64,000 bases of DNA from Conus ventricosus (GCA_018398815.1 CM031620.1:59394055-59458054), one strand, 5' to 3'; positions 25,301 to 32,992 are shown, counted from the first letter of the stretch. Notes: generated by a model not told the origin, from the letters alone. A program made the numbers and translations.

Positions 25301-28300
25301 GCGAATGATTCCGATGACGATGAAAATGTGAACCTGCTCAGAGCGGTGTCGGATACACAGGGTAAGGAAACAGGGAAAAGTCAAGGAAACAAACACGAGA
25401 TGATGATTTGGATGATGACGGAGATGAGAACCTGCTTGGGGCAACTGGTGGGACTCCCCCACTCGGCTCTGCCAAGGAGGGGAACCAGAGGCAATGACTC
25501 AATGGCCAATATGTACATAGTGTAAATAATGCAGATGGAAGTCAAAGACAAAGTAAATAGAAAGCTGCGAAAGAAAGAGAGAGCGAAAGAGAGAAGGAAA
25601 TCAAAAAGGAAAAATAAGGTGAGTAATTTTAAAGTCCTTTATTCAAATTGCGATTATGGTATCCTTAATAAAAAAGATGAACTGAACAGTAGAATGCTTT
25701 AGACCAACCATGTATTATAGCAATGACAGAGGTCATTCAAAAAAATGACCCCAACATACCATTATCTGATTACCTGTTGAATGACCAATATGATATGTTT
25801 ATGAACAAAACCCCCCATCGAGGATAGCACTTTACCTTGATAAGAGACTAAATGCTAGGGAATGTGAGGAATTTGATACTCTGGGATACCATGAAAGTGT
25901 GTGGTGCACATTCCGCACAAAAAAACGATGGAAATGTCCTTATTGGTTGTTTATATCGCAGCCCAAACACATCTGATGAGGATAATGACAAGAGACTTTT
26001 TGACATGCTTGAGTCAGATTTAATATTAAAGTATGATAAAGTATGCATCATGGGTGACTTCAACTTTCCGTTTGTAAGATGGGATGGAAATTTCTCAAGT
26101 GATAAAGGGAGGAAATTAAAATGAGGCTACAAGATGCTTTCCTCATCCAACAGGTGAAGCAGTACACAAGGAGGCGAGTAAACCAGAACCCAACCCGGAC
26201 GACTGGGTGCTAGTTAATGATGAAGCCTTGATTTCAGAGGTCGAACACCAAGACCCACTCGGCAACAGTGACCATGATGTCTTAGTTTTTGAGTTGAATG
26301 AGGAACAATGCAAGTATGTGTACAATCTTAAGAGGGGTGACTATAATAAAATTGAGAGAGTTTCTAAGAGAAAAAGACTGGTCATCTTTGCCTGAGAATG
26401 AGGTAGAAGATATGTGGCAAAAATTCAAAAATGTCCTCCGGGAGGGAATGGAGAAATGCATACCCAAGGTGAAAAGATGCAAAAAGAAAAGTTGATACCC
26501 ATGTGGATGAGTAAGAAAACAATGAGAATAATTAAGAAAAAGCACAAATTATTTAAACGATATTTGAAAACAAATCTGGACAACAGTATCTCAGTTACAT
26601 AAAGGAGCGGAATTGTGTACAAAGCTAAAAAGAGACAGAAAAGGTAAAAAGGAAATTGCTAAAGAGTGCAAAACCAATCCCAAGAAATTTTGGAAATATA
26701 TCCAGGAGAGGCTCAAAAGCAATACTGGTATCAGCACTTTGTAAAAAGAAGATGGCTCCATGGCTACAGCTGATGCTGAAAAGGCTGATGTTTTGAATAA
26801 ATTCTTTTCAAGTGTATTTACTCGTGAAGATGCGAGCAATGTACCTAACCTAAGCGAATGTTCTTATCACATGGTATATCAGTTAGTGACACTAGGGTTA
26901 CCAGCGAAGCGGTAAAACAGAAGCTGAAAGAGCTCAAACCTGATAAAGCACAGGGTCCAGATGCTATTCCTCCACGAGTATTACGTGAAGTGTGCAATGA
27001 AATAGCCAGCCCTCTCTGTCTTCTGTTCAACACATCTATCGAGACTGGAATTTTACCCGAGGACTGGAAGACGGCCGAGGTGACGGCAATATTTAAAAAG
27101 GGAGGTAAATCAGATCCAGGAAACTATCGCCCAGTTTCACTTACCTGTGTATTATGTAAAGTATTTGAAAGCCTAGTGAGAGATACTATTGTTTCACATT
27201 TCACTGATAATGGACTCTATGCTGATTGCCAGCACGGTTTTAGGAAGAAAAGGTCATGTGTGACGCAGTTATTACAAGTTATGGAAAGGCTTACATTTAT
27301 TTGGATGAAGGGGAACCTGTAGATATCATTTATCTTGACTTTAAAAAAGCTTTTGACTCAGTCCCACACGAAAGGTTACTTACCAAACTCGCTGCTTACG
27401 GTGTATGTGGTTCCATTTTGAAATGGACTAGCAGTTTCCTTAAAGGACGCACACAGAGAGTGAGGGTAGGTGATGCTAAGTCCGAAAAAGCAAGATGTAT
27501 TGAGTGGTATACCCCAGGGTAGCATATTAGGTCCCATTCTCTTTACTGTTTTTATAAACGATATGCCCTCTACATTGCAGAGTATGTGCCACATCTTCGC
27601 TGACGATACCAAAATAATGAACACTGCAAGGGAAAACTCCACCATCCAAAATGATATCAACAAATTACAAGAGTGGTCAGAGACCTGGTGCTTATTTTCA
27701 ATGTGTCAAAGTGTCATGTTCTACATATGGGGAATAAAAATCCTGTAAATGAGTATGAAATGAAGCTGGGTAATAATGTTCAAAAGATTACAAGATGTAA
27801 CGAAGAAAAGGATTTGGGTGTTACGTTTGATGAAAGCCTTGATTTTGACCCGCACATAAACCGAATTGTTGGTAAGAGCAAACCAAGTATTAGGAATGGT
27901 AAAGAGAGCCTTCACATTTTTAGACAAAGACACTTTCACTACATATATAAGTCCATTGTGAGACCGCATCTGGAATATGCAAATGTTATCTGGTGTCCTG
28001 CAAACCTAAAGAGGCAATCCATCCTGATCGAAAGAGTTCAGAGGCGTGCAACCAGACTGCTGAAGGAATGCAAAGAAATGAACTACTATGATCGATTAAA
28101 ATTTTTGAACCTACATTCACTAAAGGGTAGACGACTACGAGGTGATCTCATACAGATGTTAAAATTTTCCACGGATAGGCCTATGATGATATTGACTTGC
28201 ACTCCTTGTTTTCCTATGCACCTGTGAATGTTACGAGAACTCTGCAGGAAAACTCTTTGTAATGCATGCCAGAACTAACAAGCGCAAATTCTCATTTTCT

Positions 28301-29162
28301 TTTAGAGTTGTTAACCCATGGAATGCATTACCTTCATCAGTTAAATTTGCAAAATCTGTGAATGAGTTCAAGAACCTGATCGACAAACTGCCCCAGCTAG
28401 AAGATCTATTTTATGGCTATGACGAGTAGAAACCCCATTAGGTACGACCAAGCTAGATAAAAATAACCAGAACCAAACCAGGAGGGGACAAATATTAGAC
28501 CTCGCGGTCTAGGCGTAATCAAGTCTATGTTCCCTAGCTCTATGTTCCCTGTGAGCACGACTTGGCCTAACGGCCTTCATTCGTCCTCTCTCGGCTTCGC
28601 CCACTCTAATCTAAAGACCATCGATTCTGCTTTGGAGTAGACTGGGTCCCTCCGTGACTTTTTTCCCGTTGACTTTCTTTCCAGTGAGACATGGCTTGGG
28701 AACATCAGAGCTAGGGAACATAGAGCTAGGACCCTACTCCCCCCCCCCCCCCCCCCCCCCCCGCCTTATTTCAACCCACACCCCTCCCAGACTCATGTCA
28801 TGGTTGTTTTTATCCTTTTTTCTTCTTTAAATGTAAGTCCCTCATACTCTGCGCTGTGTACACTTAAGCAACTATAGCCATCGTGGTTTCTACAATTAGT
28901 CGCCAACAAACTCCCCAGACGGGATCCAGATCGAGATATCGAAGGACTTTGGTCAGTTTGGCGAATCCATGTTTGAACTGTCACATACCTTCAGTGTTAC
29001 GTCGCATAGTTTTCCCTGTCTTCTGATATCGGAGATCACTGGAAAAGCTTCTGTGGAGATCAGTTTGTCTGAAGATCACAGTATCCTCGCAATCCCTTTC
29101 GCAAGATTTATTTCTTGAGGAGATTGAGAGATTTGCTACTATTTTCTCCAGCCCGCAGCCAT
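433..29162 (-). CDS. klhl18: klhl18 orthologue, 5' six coding exons (3' part outside window)
   Basis: Six exons spliced on the minus strand (28989-29162, 21206-21336, 19155-19295, 17231-17429, 1399-1558, 433-568) give about 314 residues that follow vertebrate KLHL18 in order: a BTB domain containing [29 protein letters not shown] and [12 protein letters not shown], then a BACK domain with RDELNV and WVKH, then the linker LLMPERR..RTRPRCC-like segment and the first Kelch strand [12 protein letters not shown]18-family proteins bind Cullin-3 through BTB and BACK and present substrates through a six-bladed Kelch propeller. All junctions are GT..AG and phases agree, apart from homopolymer frame breaks in exons 1 and 5. 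The first and fourth introns are large and full of mobile elements. Choice of KLHL18 over KLHL20 rests on the linker between BACK and Kelch; the Kelch repeats themselves are not in the window. Confidence 0.9.
1302..1353. repeat. (CA)n microsatellite
   Basis: About 26 CA units in the intron between klhl18 exons 5 and 6. The surrounding 569-1398 interval is otherwise featureless intron. Confidence 0.97.
1399..1558 (-). CDS. klhl18: klhl18 exon 5 (BACK, second part)
   Basis: Acceptor TGTCAG at 1561-1559, donor GTAGGAAT from 1398. It encodes [20 protein letters not shown] and [18 protein letters not shown], then the frame breaks; one added G in the GG run at about 1440-1441 restores [14 protein letters not shown] up to the donor, matching KLHL18. 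Assembled 160 bp, expected 161. A (CA)n-like tract lies directly against the acceptor. Confidence 0.88.
1837..2125 (-). mobile_element. Penelope-terminus-like repeat, copy A (single arm)
   Basis: Carries, on the minus strand, the CTGAAGA / GACC..GGTC / GAAA motif (1874-1896) shared with the palindromic family, a TTTGTTTGTCAA side segment, and at 2095-2125 the family's common end (TTTGTTTCAATTTCCACC..CCTCACTTTG). Only one arm is clear; strongly diverged. Confidence 0.6.
2148..2696. repeat. 79-bp minisatellite, about seven units
   Basis: Units begin CATATGCTCATCAAACTACA and recur at 2222, 2301, 2380 and onward with 78-79 bp spacing and near identity; the first unit is slightly diverged. No dyad symmetry or spacers as in a CRISPR array. 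A short open frame across it is a by-product. Confidence 0.95.
2870..2945 (+). mobile_element. 3' tail of a LINE/SINE with (ATCTT)n end
   Basis: The segment GTGGCCCTTTGCGGTCGGCT followed by GGGCTATAAGCAAC ends in ATTATCTTATCTTATCTTATG, the simple-repeat tail typical of CR1-type LINEs and SINEs that share their tail. The same segment occurs inverted at 22702-22745. The element body upstream was not recognised. Confidence 0.6.
3178..3235 (-). other. candidate cryptic or cassette exon in klhl18 intron
   Basis: A pyrimidine-rich run ends in TTTTTCCAGCAGCAG (three possible acceptors 3 bp apart) and, 52-58 bp later, a perfect GTGAGT donor follows. All three lengths leave remainder 1 on division by three, so inclusion between klhl18 exons 4 and 5 would shift the frame. 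The sequence has no counterpart in KLHL18. It may be a poison exon or chance. Confidence 0.25.
3240..3335. repeat. purine-rich tract with (GTGG)n
   Basis: GGGAGG-type purine run followed by GGTGGGTGGGTGGG at 3306-3333, capable of G-quadruplex formation on the plus strand. Confidence 0.7.
3500..5630. other. klhl18 intron without recognised features
   Basis: AT-rich intronic DNA. Only short simple repeats are seen: poly-A at 4041-4056, (GT)n at 4433-4448 and poly-T at 5270-5283. No coding similarity was noticed on either strand. Confidence 0.6.
5645..6372. repeat. 22-bp minisatellite, about 33 units
   Basis: The unit CTCTTCCACTRTCACACCTCC plus G repeats with few changes (mainly A/G in ACTATC/ACTGTC). 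Because 22 is not a multiple of 3 and no unit contains a stop in any frame, all three plus frames stay open for 270-350 codons. These are not genes: every frame reads the same Ser/Thr/Pro/His-rich repeat shifted. Confidence 0.95.
6373..7676. other. klhl18 intron with poly-G and poly-T runs
   Basis: Contains a long G-rich run (6800-6850), a (GGT)n run near 7196-7232, and T-run at 7674-7690. The two G-rich segments share flanks (CTCCTTGTTTRTTCTGTG..) and may be a diverged tandem duplication of about 420 bp. No gene recognised. Confidence 0.5.
7677..7797 (-). mobile_element. tRNA-derived SINE
   Basis: On the minus strand a tRNA-like head: a box-A-like TGTGCTCAGTGGTTAAAGCG, an anticodon-arm-like region, and an exact box B GGTTCGAATCCC, then CAGCCAATGG and, about 20 bp on, a run of about 19 A (7674-7692). 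This is a tRNA-Ser/Leu-type head with long variable arm. The missing clean acceptor stem and the A-tail argue for a SINE rather than a tRNA gene. Confidence 0.7.
7814..10920 (-). mobile_element. R2/NeSL-type LINE with restriction-like endonuclease
   Basis: One long polyprotein on the minus strand broken by several indels. In order: charged N-terminal part (10.9-10.5 kb); RT with [31 protein letters not shown] and the catalytic FMDDT (about 9.5 kb); a CCHC-type motif [17 protein letters not shown] (about 8.45 kb); and a C-terminal domain with [21 protein letters not shown] (8150-8070), the PD-(D/E)XK signature of restriction-like endonucleases. This domain order defines the R2/R4/NeSL group of non-LTR retrotransposons, which prime reverse transcription at a nicked target. 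No APE endonuclease is present. The frame ends at 7814, 17 bp from the tRNA-like SINE. Degenerate and probably inactive. Confidence 0.88.
10975..11335. mobile_element. Penelope-terminus-like palindrome, copy B
   Basis: Two arms of about 140 bp in inverted orientation (about 11020-11165 and 11190-11335) sharing the AGAGAAATCATAGTTAATCC / GGATTAATCATAATTTCTCT ends, TTTGTTTGTC- and CATTGTCC-type segments. The right arm carries CGAAGATGACCAAAGAGGTC followed by GAAAT, the left arm the inverted CTGAAGAAGACC. Confidence 0.75.
11340..12570. other. klhl18 intron with simple repeats
   Basis: Contains T-rich run 11350-11402, a GGGA-rich purine tract 11515-11700, a perfect 34-bp tandem duplication at 12044-12112 (TTAATTAAACAGACAGAAGA in each unit) and a (GA)n tract at 12389-12460. 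No gene recognised. Confidence 0.6.
12575..14135 (+). mobile_element. decayed CR1/jockey-type LINE, RT region
   Basis: Plus-strand translation in shifting frames matches non-LTR reverse transcriptase: [26 protein letters not shown], then [13 protein letters not shown], then [20 protein letters not shown] (decayed INDLPENL..FADDT), [18 protein letters not shown] and [12 protein letters not shown]. The catalytic YADD/FADD is mutated (FANN) and many stops and frameshifts are present. 5' truncated. Confidence 0.8.
14822..15528. mobile_element. miniature DIRS-like element (ITRs plus internal complementary region)
   Basis: Inverted terminal repeats at 14822-14988 and 15339-15528 share about 149 bp at near identity. 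Between them lies a 90-bp internal region (15181-15270) made of two abutting halves: 15181-15217 is the exact reverse complement of the outer left end (14822-14858), and 15217-15270 is the exact reverse complement of the outer right end (to 15528). This arrangement, an internal complementary region matching both outer ends, is the hallmark of DIRS-type tyrosine-recombinase retrotransposons. Only about 190 bp separate the left repeat and the internal region, so RT and recombinase genes are absent. No target duplication is visible, as expected for DIRS. Confidence 0.7.
15530..16050. other. intron with (CA)n
   Basis: Featureless AT-rich intron apart from a (CA)n run at 15666-15706. Confidence 0.6.
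16060..16400 (-). repeat. interspersed repeat family R, copy 1
   Basis: Read on the minus strand it aligns by eye with 44360-44680: CAGTGTCAAGTCATC, GAGGCAACCCAC..AGAGGAGAC, CTGCACTGCTGC, GTGCC(T/A)CCATGTC, and TGACAGTC then CAG(C)AG. Three copies occur in the window (also 50040-50222 with 59105-59480). No recognised protein or RNA family; a short open stretch is shared but not conserved in frame. Confidence 0.6.
16560..17045. repeat. intron with 72-bp tandem duplication
   Basis: At 16928-17045 a unit containing CATTTTGCAACTCTCTTAGA and GATAAAACTCAAAC is repeated twice with three differences. At 16740-16830 a segment GTGGGTTTCTTTAACGTGTG resembles a dispersed repeat motif, not further identified. 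Confidence 0.6.
17231..17429 (-). CDS. klhl18: klhl18 exon 4 (BACK, first part)
   Basis: Acceptor CCTTCAG before 17429, donor GTAGGC after 17231. It encodes [19 protein letters not shown] (Arg completed across the junction) through [18 protein letters not shown], the typical BACK start (SNCL..RTFAD) and the [12 protein letters not shown] motif. Frame intact, leaves in phase 0. The intron just upstream on the minus strand carries tandem copies of a 34-bp pyrimidine-rich unit close to the acceptor. Confidence 0.92.
17450..17591. repeat. 34-bp minisatellite at klhl18 exon 4 acceptor
   Basis: Four units of GCATTAAACAAAAAGGCAGA plus AGAACACATTACA, starting about 20 bp from the exon 4 acceptor. 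On the minus strand each unit is pyrimidine-rich and includes TTCTTCTGCCTTTTTG, so the array multiplies acceptor-like pyrimidine tracts. A further unit lies at 18348-18395, on the other side of the MITE insertion. Confidence 0.85.
17592..18347. mobile_element. piggyBac-like MITE flanked by TTAA
   Basis: TTAA at 17592-17595 and 18344-18347. Termini CACTATCTAGCCGAG and, inverted, CCTTTACCAGCCGAG match at 11 of 15 positions. The element splits the 34-bp minisatellite: CAAGCA before the left TTAA and an A-run then GGCAGAAGAACAGGTCACAG after the right one, as expected for duplication of a TTAA target. No transposase. Family assignment rests on TTAA and short inverted ends. Confidence 0.6.
18630..19080. 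repeat. about 215-bp imperfect tandem duplication in intron
   Basis: Two units (about 18630-18835 and 18840-19080) share TTGAAAGCAAGG, AGCATGTTTTT, CCTATTTGTCCTCTGA, GGCATTCAACATCAAA and CATCACT..GACACCTTT. It lies beside the klhl18 exon 3 donor. No coding potential. Confidence 0.75.
19155..19295 (-). CDS. klhl18: klhl18 exon 3 (end of BTB, 3-box)
   Basis: Starts after a CCCAG acceptor and ends at CAG|GTGGGT. It encodes [20 protein letters not shown] and [19 protein letters not shown], the BTB C-terminal helices and start of the 3-box used to contact Cullin-3 in this family. 141 bp, phase 2 in and phase 2 out; frame intact. Confidence 0.92.
19296..20690. other. klhl18 intron without recognised features
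   Basis: AT-rich; poly-C run at 20089-20104. No coding similarity noticed on either strand. Confidence 0.6.
20690..21090. mobile_element. Penelope-terminus-like palindrome, copy C
   Basis: Inverted arms: GACAAACGAATCACAAGACA..CATGTTTCGACCTCTTAAGG (left, from 20753) and CCTGAAGAAGACCTAAGAGG followed by TTGAAAC and ..GTTTGTCAACG (right, 20954-21020), separated by a segment containing CAATCACTT / AAGTGATTG. The right side continues to the family end ATTTCCGCCTG..CCTCACTTTG. Each arm carries the hammerhead-like core. Confidence 0.8.
20954..20990 (+). ncRNA. hammerhead-ribozyme-like motif, copy C right arm
   Basis: CTGAAGA (20955-20961), one extra A, stem GACCT-aag-AGGTT (20963-20975), GAAA (20976-20979), then C-GA-G-U-C, which can form the minimal AC/GU stem III with loop GA and a U-C cleavage step. 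Similar cores occur in other copies. The extra nucleotide before stem II and an unconvincing stem I keep this tentative. Confidence 0.4.
21206..21336 (-). CDS. klhl18: klhl18 exon 2 (BTB core)
   Basis: Preceded by TTGCAG and followed by GTAGGG. It encodes [20 protein letters not shown], then [20 protein letters not shown], the central BTB helices and strands, nearly co-linear with vertebrate KLHL18. It enters in phase 0 and leaves in phase 2, matching exon 3. No frame damage. Confidence 0.92.
21695..21965 (+). mobile_element. RTE/L1-type LINE C-terminal fragment
   Basis: Plus-strand translation (with frameshifts) reads RRLRWYGH, then [20 protein letters not shown] followed by RQKK, the conserved C-terminal LRWFGHV..KTILqGTV.GgRrrGRq.k motif of many LINE polyproteins. 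About 270 bp, truncated on both sides, with stops. Confidence 0.75.
22100..22350. repeat. (GT)n / (GTGC)n microsatellite
   Basis: Alternating GT, GTGC and GTGA blocks directly upstream of the Penelope-like fragment. Open frames rich in Cys/Val/Ala here are artefacts of the repeat. Confidence 0.97.
22702..22745 (-). mobile_element. LINE/SINE tail fragment inserted in the Penelope remnant
   Basis: Inverse of the GTGGCCCTTTGCGGTCGGCT tail found at 2890-2930, interrupting the Penelope-like reading. Confidence 0.5.
23690..24180. repeat. degenerate (ATT/ATC)n trinucleotide tract
   Basis: About 490 bp of ATTATTATCATTGTCATC-type triplets with substitutions, between the GIY-YIG remnant and the 3' terminus of the Penelope-like element. 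Confidence 0.9.
24377..24420 (+). ncRNA. hammerhead-ribozyme-like motif, copy D
   Basis: CTGAAGT, stem GACC..GGTT with a 5-nt loop, then GAAA followed by U-AU-G-U-U, which fits a two-pair stem III and the U-H cleavage step. The core A of CUGANGA is replaced by T here. It lies at the 3' side of the Penelope-like remnant. No clear stem I was found. Confidence 0.35.
24900..28500 (+). mobile_element. CR1/L2-type LINE, nearly full length
   Basis: ORF1 end: [33 protein letters not shown] (25010-25230), the RRM-associated C-terminus seen in CR1/L2 ORF1. ORF2: APE-type endonuclease with [27 protein letters not shown] (25930-26090); RT with [75 protein letters not shown] and FADDTKI (26930-27620); C-terminal [21 protein letters not shown] and [12 protein letters not shown] (to about 28400). 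Catalytic FADD intact, but several frameshifts (e.g. near 26120, 27300, 27500, 28220) prevent one continuous frame. Sits in the first klhl18 intron, opposite strand, ending about 500 bp from klhl18 exon 1. Confidence 0.92.
28500..28988. other. LINE 3' region and start of klhl18 intron 1
   Basis: ATGTTCCC-containing repeats (TCTATGTTCCCTAGCTCTATGTTCCC, and AGCTAGGGAACATAGAGCTA inverted at 28709-28729) and a poly-C run 28740-28762. No gene recognised. Confidence 0.5.
28989..29162 (-). CDS. klhl18: klhl18 exon 1 (start codon and BTB beginning)
   Basis: The proposed ATG (29160-29162) is followed by Ala-Ala-Gly and sits in an AAGATGG context. The exon ends with [14 protein letters not shown] directly before a GTATGT donor (28988-28983). 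Upstream in the exon a segment EDTVIF..TDLH matches the KLHL18 N-terminus (EDLVHF..SEL) but in another frame. Two compensating single-base changes restore one frame: a missing A in the A-run near 29139-29146 and an extra T in the T-run near 29058-29062. Net exon length is still a multiple of three (174 bp, 58 codons). Both breaks are in homopolymers, so sequencing error is more likely than a pseudogene. The N-terminal residues before EDTVIF are uncertain. Confidence 0.75.
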
Positions 29163-29684
29163 CTTGCTCTAACAACGTTACTTCCCTTTGTTTGTTAGCA
29201 GACGACAACACAACGAAGAGGCTAAACGATTATTTTACGAACGTTTAAAAAGATAGATGTCATGTTGAATTCAGTTTTGTACTCTTTCAAATTAAGTAAG
29301 GAATTTAGTCATAGTTCGTTTCCGAAAAGTAAAGAAAGTGCAAAAATTCGGAAGAACAATAGAAAAAAAAAATTATGACGGGAGATCACTCTTCTATCAT
29401 CTTCCAGACATAATCGTAGGACGGAGAGTTCAGTGCAGAGGCAAATGTCACATTAAAAGCTGGCCTTCGTCGTCGGTTTGGCACAACACCTGGTTAAAAC
29501 ATGCAACGAAAAGGAATTAATACGTCAAATGTTCCCCAAAATAAGGTTTGGAAAACATTGTGTGTACGTTTTTTATCTGCCAGCAATCCTCATTGTTGTC
29601 GTAATTGTCAAGGCAACTGTCGGAGTGAGACTATGCTATTTGGGCGAATTATTTTGTTCAGAATTCATTTACCATGTAAAGACC

Positions 29685-29690
<6 letters not shown>
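29163..29690. promoter_or_regulatory. klhl18 5' untranslated / promoter-side region
   Basis: Sequence upstream (minus-strand sense) of the proposed klhl18 start, before the LINE fragment begins. Moderately AT-rich, with no TATA box or clear CpG island. Called a promoter region only from position; the transcription start is unknown. Confidence 0.3.

Positions 29691-29758
<68 letters not shown>
29690..29758. repeat. (CA)n microsatellite
   Basis: About 34 CA units with one interruption, next to the 3' tail of the minus-strand LINE. Confidence 0.97.
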
Positions 29759-29761
<3 letters not shown>

Positions 29762-29762
<1 letters not shown>

Positions 29763-30850
29763 GCATAACATAATGTAATGTGGCTTGTTGGGTAAGATCC
29801 TTTTGCCTGGATCTGGATCTGGAACAATACTACGTCGCAGAAGCCAATCAACGGCTATAACGCGACGGAATGGGGAGAGCGCAAAAATAGTTTAAAAAGC
29901 CACCACTTTGTCCTCACAATCCTCTACTGGGTTAAGGTCTCTGTGAGTAGCCACAACAGGTTTTCTACAGGTTAAAAAAAGACAAAAAAAGCTGGCTAAA
30001 AACTCTACTGCTGTCAGGATGCTAGTAGGCAGGCGATGTTGATCTGCCAAGTGCTGCTGTAAATGCACTGACAGAGCCTGCACTGACGATATCCTCCCCT
30101 AGGTGATTCCAGTCCATCACTGTCCGCACGAAGAAGGAGTGGGTGTACTGACTTGTGTTACAGACAGGTAGTTTGAAGCCGCGAGTGTTACTGACCACAC
30201 GGTGTTCTGTAATATTGAAGACTTCGAAGTCCTCATACTTGGGGGGTCGTGTCCGTCTGCGGCCAGCACTCACAGGGTCAGGAAATTTTGGGGGGGAATG
30301 GCGGGGATGAGACTTCCCGCTATCTTGAACATCAGGCCTAATCGTGCCTGTCTGCGACGATCAGCCAGCGGGGGGAGATTCAAATCCCGCAGCATTCGGC
30401 TTACACAACCTGGTTCCCTGGACCTATAATCCTTTGTGATGAAGCGTGCTGCCTGTCTCTGTACCCTCTCCAACTTCTCAATGTCCTGTTGATAATATGG
30501 GTCCCACACTGTAGCTGCATACTCCAGTCTGGATCTCACCAGTGCTATGTACGCCAGGCGCCTACACTCCTTCGGGCAATTCCTGAGATTTCGGCGTAGA
30601 AAGCCCACTGTTGATCCAGCTTTTCGAGCGATATTGGCAATGTGTTGACCCCATTTCAAATCATCTGAGATGAGTACTCCTAAGTACGGGTTTTGCTGAA
30701 CCTGTTTCAGGAAGACTCCATTGAGGCTGTACATATAGGTAGACTTGCTCCGGGAGGACAGGATGTAACATTTCTGTGCGTTGAAGCGCATCCCCCATCT
30801 CTTGGCCCAGTCCTCAAGGTGTCTCAGGTGTTCTTCTTCTTCTTTCTTTG
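29762..30850 (-). mobile_element. CR1/jockey-type LINE, 3' fragment
   Basis: Minus-strand frame reads WGMRFNAQKCYIL, NPYLGVLISDDLKWGQHI, STVGFLRRNLRNCPKECRRL, RSRLEYAATVWDPYYQQDIE and KLERVQRQAARFI, the C-terminal end of RT; after a frameshift near 30270 it continues PVCNTSQYTHSFFVRTV and DWNHLGEDIVSAGSVSAF. The 3' tail is ACATTACATTATGTTATG (about 29763-29782). 5' truncated at about 30850. Located just upstream of klhl18. Confidence 0.9.
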
Positions 30851-31069
30851 AGTGTCCGCCTTCATCAAGCTGAAGATTCTGACACTATAGTTGTTGTTTT
30901 GATGTTGTTGCCATTTTGAATAGCATTCAAGCAAATCTGTCACTGAAGGATGCATTAACTGTACCAATGATTCGGTTTATTGGCTTAATCAACCTTTTGC
31001 CAAATATTCAGAGATGACACAATGATTTTTTTCTGTTCTTGTTGGTACATATGAGTGCACTACAGCTTA

Positions 31070-32340
31070 TGTGATGGATAGTTTCCAACAGATAAACCGG
31101 TCTGGAAGCTGTAATCCTTCCATTGTCCATCTAAGGTATTTTTAGAATTGTAAAGTGTTCTTGTGGCAGTAATAGATTAAGCAGATTGTTCCAGAAGTTT
31201 ATATAAATCTGCACCGCAAAAAAGGTGGGATCTGGTGAAAGATTTTGACAGTTTTACTGGGTACCCTCCAGAGTTTGCATTGTCTTTTGTAGTAAAAGTG
31301 ATTTTAAATGGAGCTGTTATCATAATGGCCATGCAGGATTTTATCAGTCACGATCATATAACCTCTCAGCCTCCTGTACTCAAGGCTTAAAAGTTGTATG
31401 TTAATCTCTCCTCATATGTCAAATTACTCCTACCTCACAGTTGCTTGGTAGATCCTCTCTGAGCATTTTCTACTAAGTTTATAGGCTTTCTAAGGTATGG
31501 AGCCATGCTAAATTTCCATGTTCTAGTTTTTGTCCTTCCAATGATTGAAATAGTGGAACCATTGCATCTTTATTTTTACACAGGATAAAATGGGTGATCA
31601 TTCGAGCCATTCTATTTTAACTGCAGCAATGATAATATGATGATAAAAAAAAGAGATTTTTGTCCACCACCAAAACACCAGATTTGATTCCATCTTGGTA
31701 TTTTCCATGTCAATGAAATTTATGTCATATAATTAGAATCTTTATGACCAACATGAAGTGAATTTTAAAAAGAAACAGTACTAGTTCTGCCAGAGGATGC
31801 AGACAGACAGATTACAGTGCTGTAATCTGTTTGTCTGTATTGTCTGGTAGAACTTATACTGTTTATTTTTTAAATTTGCTTCATTTTCTGCCCTCAGTCA
31901 CCTGGTTTTGAAACCAACCTGAAGTAATTTATATATATATCATTGTTAACCTTTATCTACCACCTCTCTGCCCGTCTAATTACTTCATCGATACTGACTT
32001 GGAGCACAATTTGCTTTTCTCTGCTGGTTATTCTGCAGCATACTCTTGTGCCATCAACAAACATTTTGATAAAACATTACTACTTATAAAGTATATCATT
32101 GATAAATAAATGGTGTTAGCCTCAAGACACTGCCCTGAGGAACACCACTGGTCGCCTTTGCTATACCTCACATTATCTGTTTTTATTTGTGTACTGGCAT
32201 CTTTTATGTACAAAGTTGGCAGTCCGGTTAAGCACGTTGCTTGAACTGGCTAACTTGCTATATGATATCAACATTTGTTTGGAAGCAATATTCTTCCCAA
32301 TCCTAATCAACTCATTCTGCAGGTACAAAAGTGCTTGATA
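31070..32340 (-). mobile_element. strongly decayed CR1/L2-type LINE fragment
   Basis: Minus-strand pieces in changing frames match RT: a GVPQGSVL-like segment (about 32150), FVDGTR in place of FADDTK, LQVSIDEVIRRAERW (about 31970), APYLRKPINLVENAQRGSTK and SNLTYEERL (about 31450-31520), and a C-terminal FWNNL-like NxWN segment (about 31190). The catalytic aspartates are lost. Confidence 0.7.
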
Positions 32341-32442
32341 AAGAATTCCAAATGTTAAAAATGCTGTTAAGAAAAAAAATGTACATAAAGACTGGTTTTA
32401 ACAAACTGTTTCATAATTTCATAGGATGATTTCTAGTGTTAC

Positions 32443-32484
32443 ACATGCACACACACACACATACACACACACACACACCACACA

Positions 32485-32563
<79 letters not shown>
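32443..32563. repeat. (CA)n microsatellite
   Basis: About 120 bp of CA with minor breaks; Thr/His and Val/Cys open frames across it are not genes. Confidence 0.97.
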
Positions 32564-32565
<2 letters not shown>

Positions 32566-32734
32566 TGCAATGTGCAAGGGACGAGTGGAATGGAGAAAGA
32601 AAGAGGAGGGGTAGAGGGAGTGAAGGGGATTGGGAATGGGAGTGGGTTGGGGATGGGGATTGTGCTCGGTGGGACTGAAAGGAAGATCAAAAGTATTCTT
32701 CACCTCTTGTGTATGGGATTAGAGGAAAAGTCTC

Positions 32735-32812
32735 TCCTCTGTCTGTCTATCTGTCTGTCTGTCTGTCTCTTGCTCTCTCTGTCTCTTCCTCCACCTCCTC
32801 TTCCTCCTCCTC

Positions 32813-32851
<39 letters not shown>

Positions 32852-32934
32852 GTTTTCCTTTCCCTTCTTTTCTTCTTTGACTTTCCAGCCCTCCCTGCTC
32901 TCTCTGTCTCTTCCTCCACCTCCTCTTCCTCCTC

Positions 32935-32992
<58 letters not shown>

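Noticed and set aside
25037..25525. Host gene encoding a Lys/Glu-rich protein
   Set aside because: Sequence and position match the ORF1 C-terminus of the adjacent CR1/L2-type LINE.
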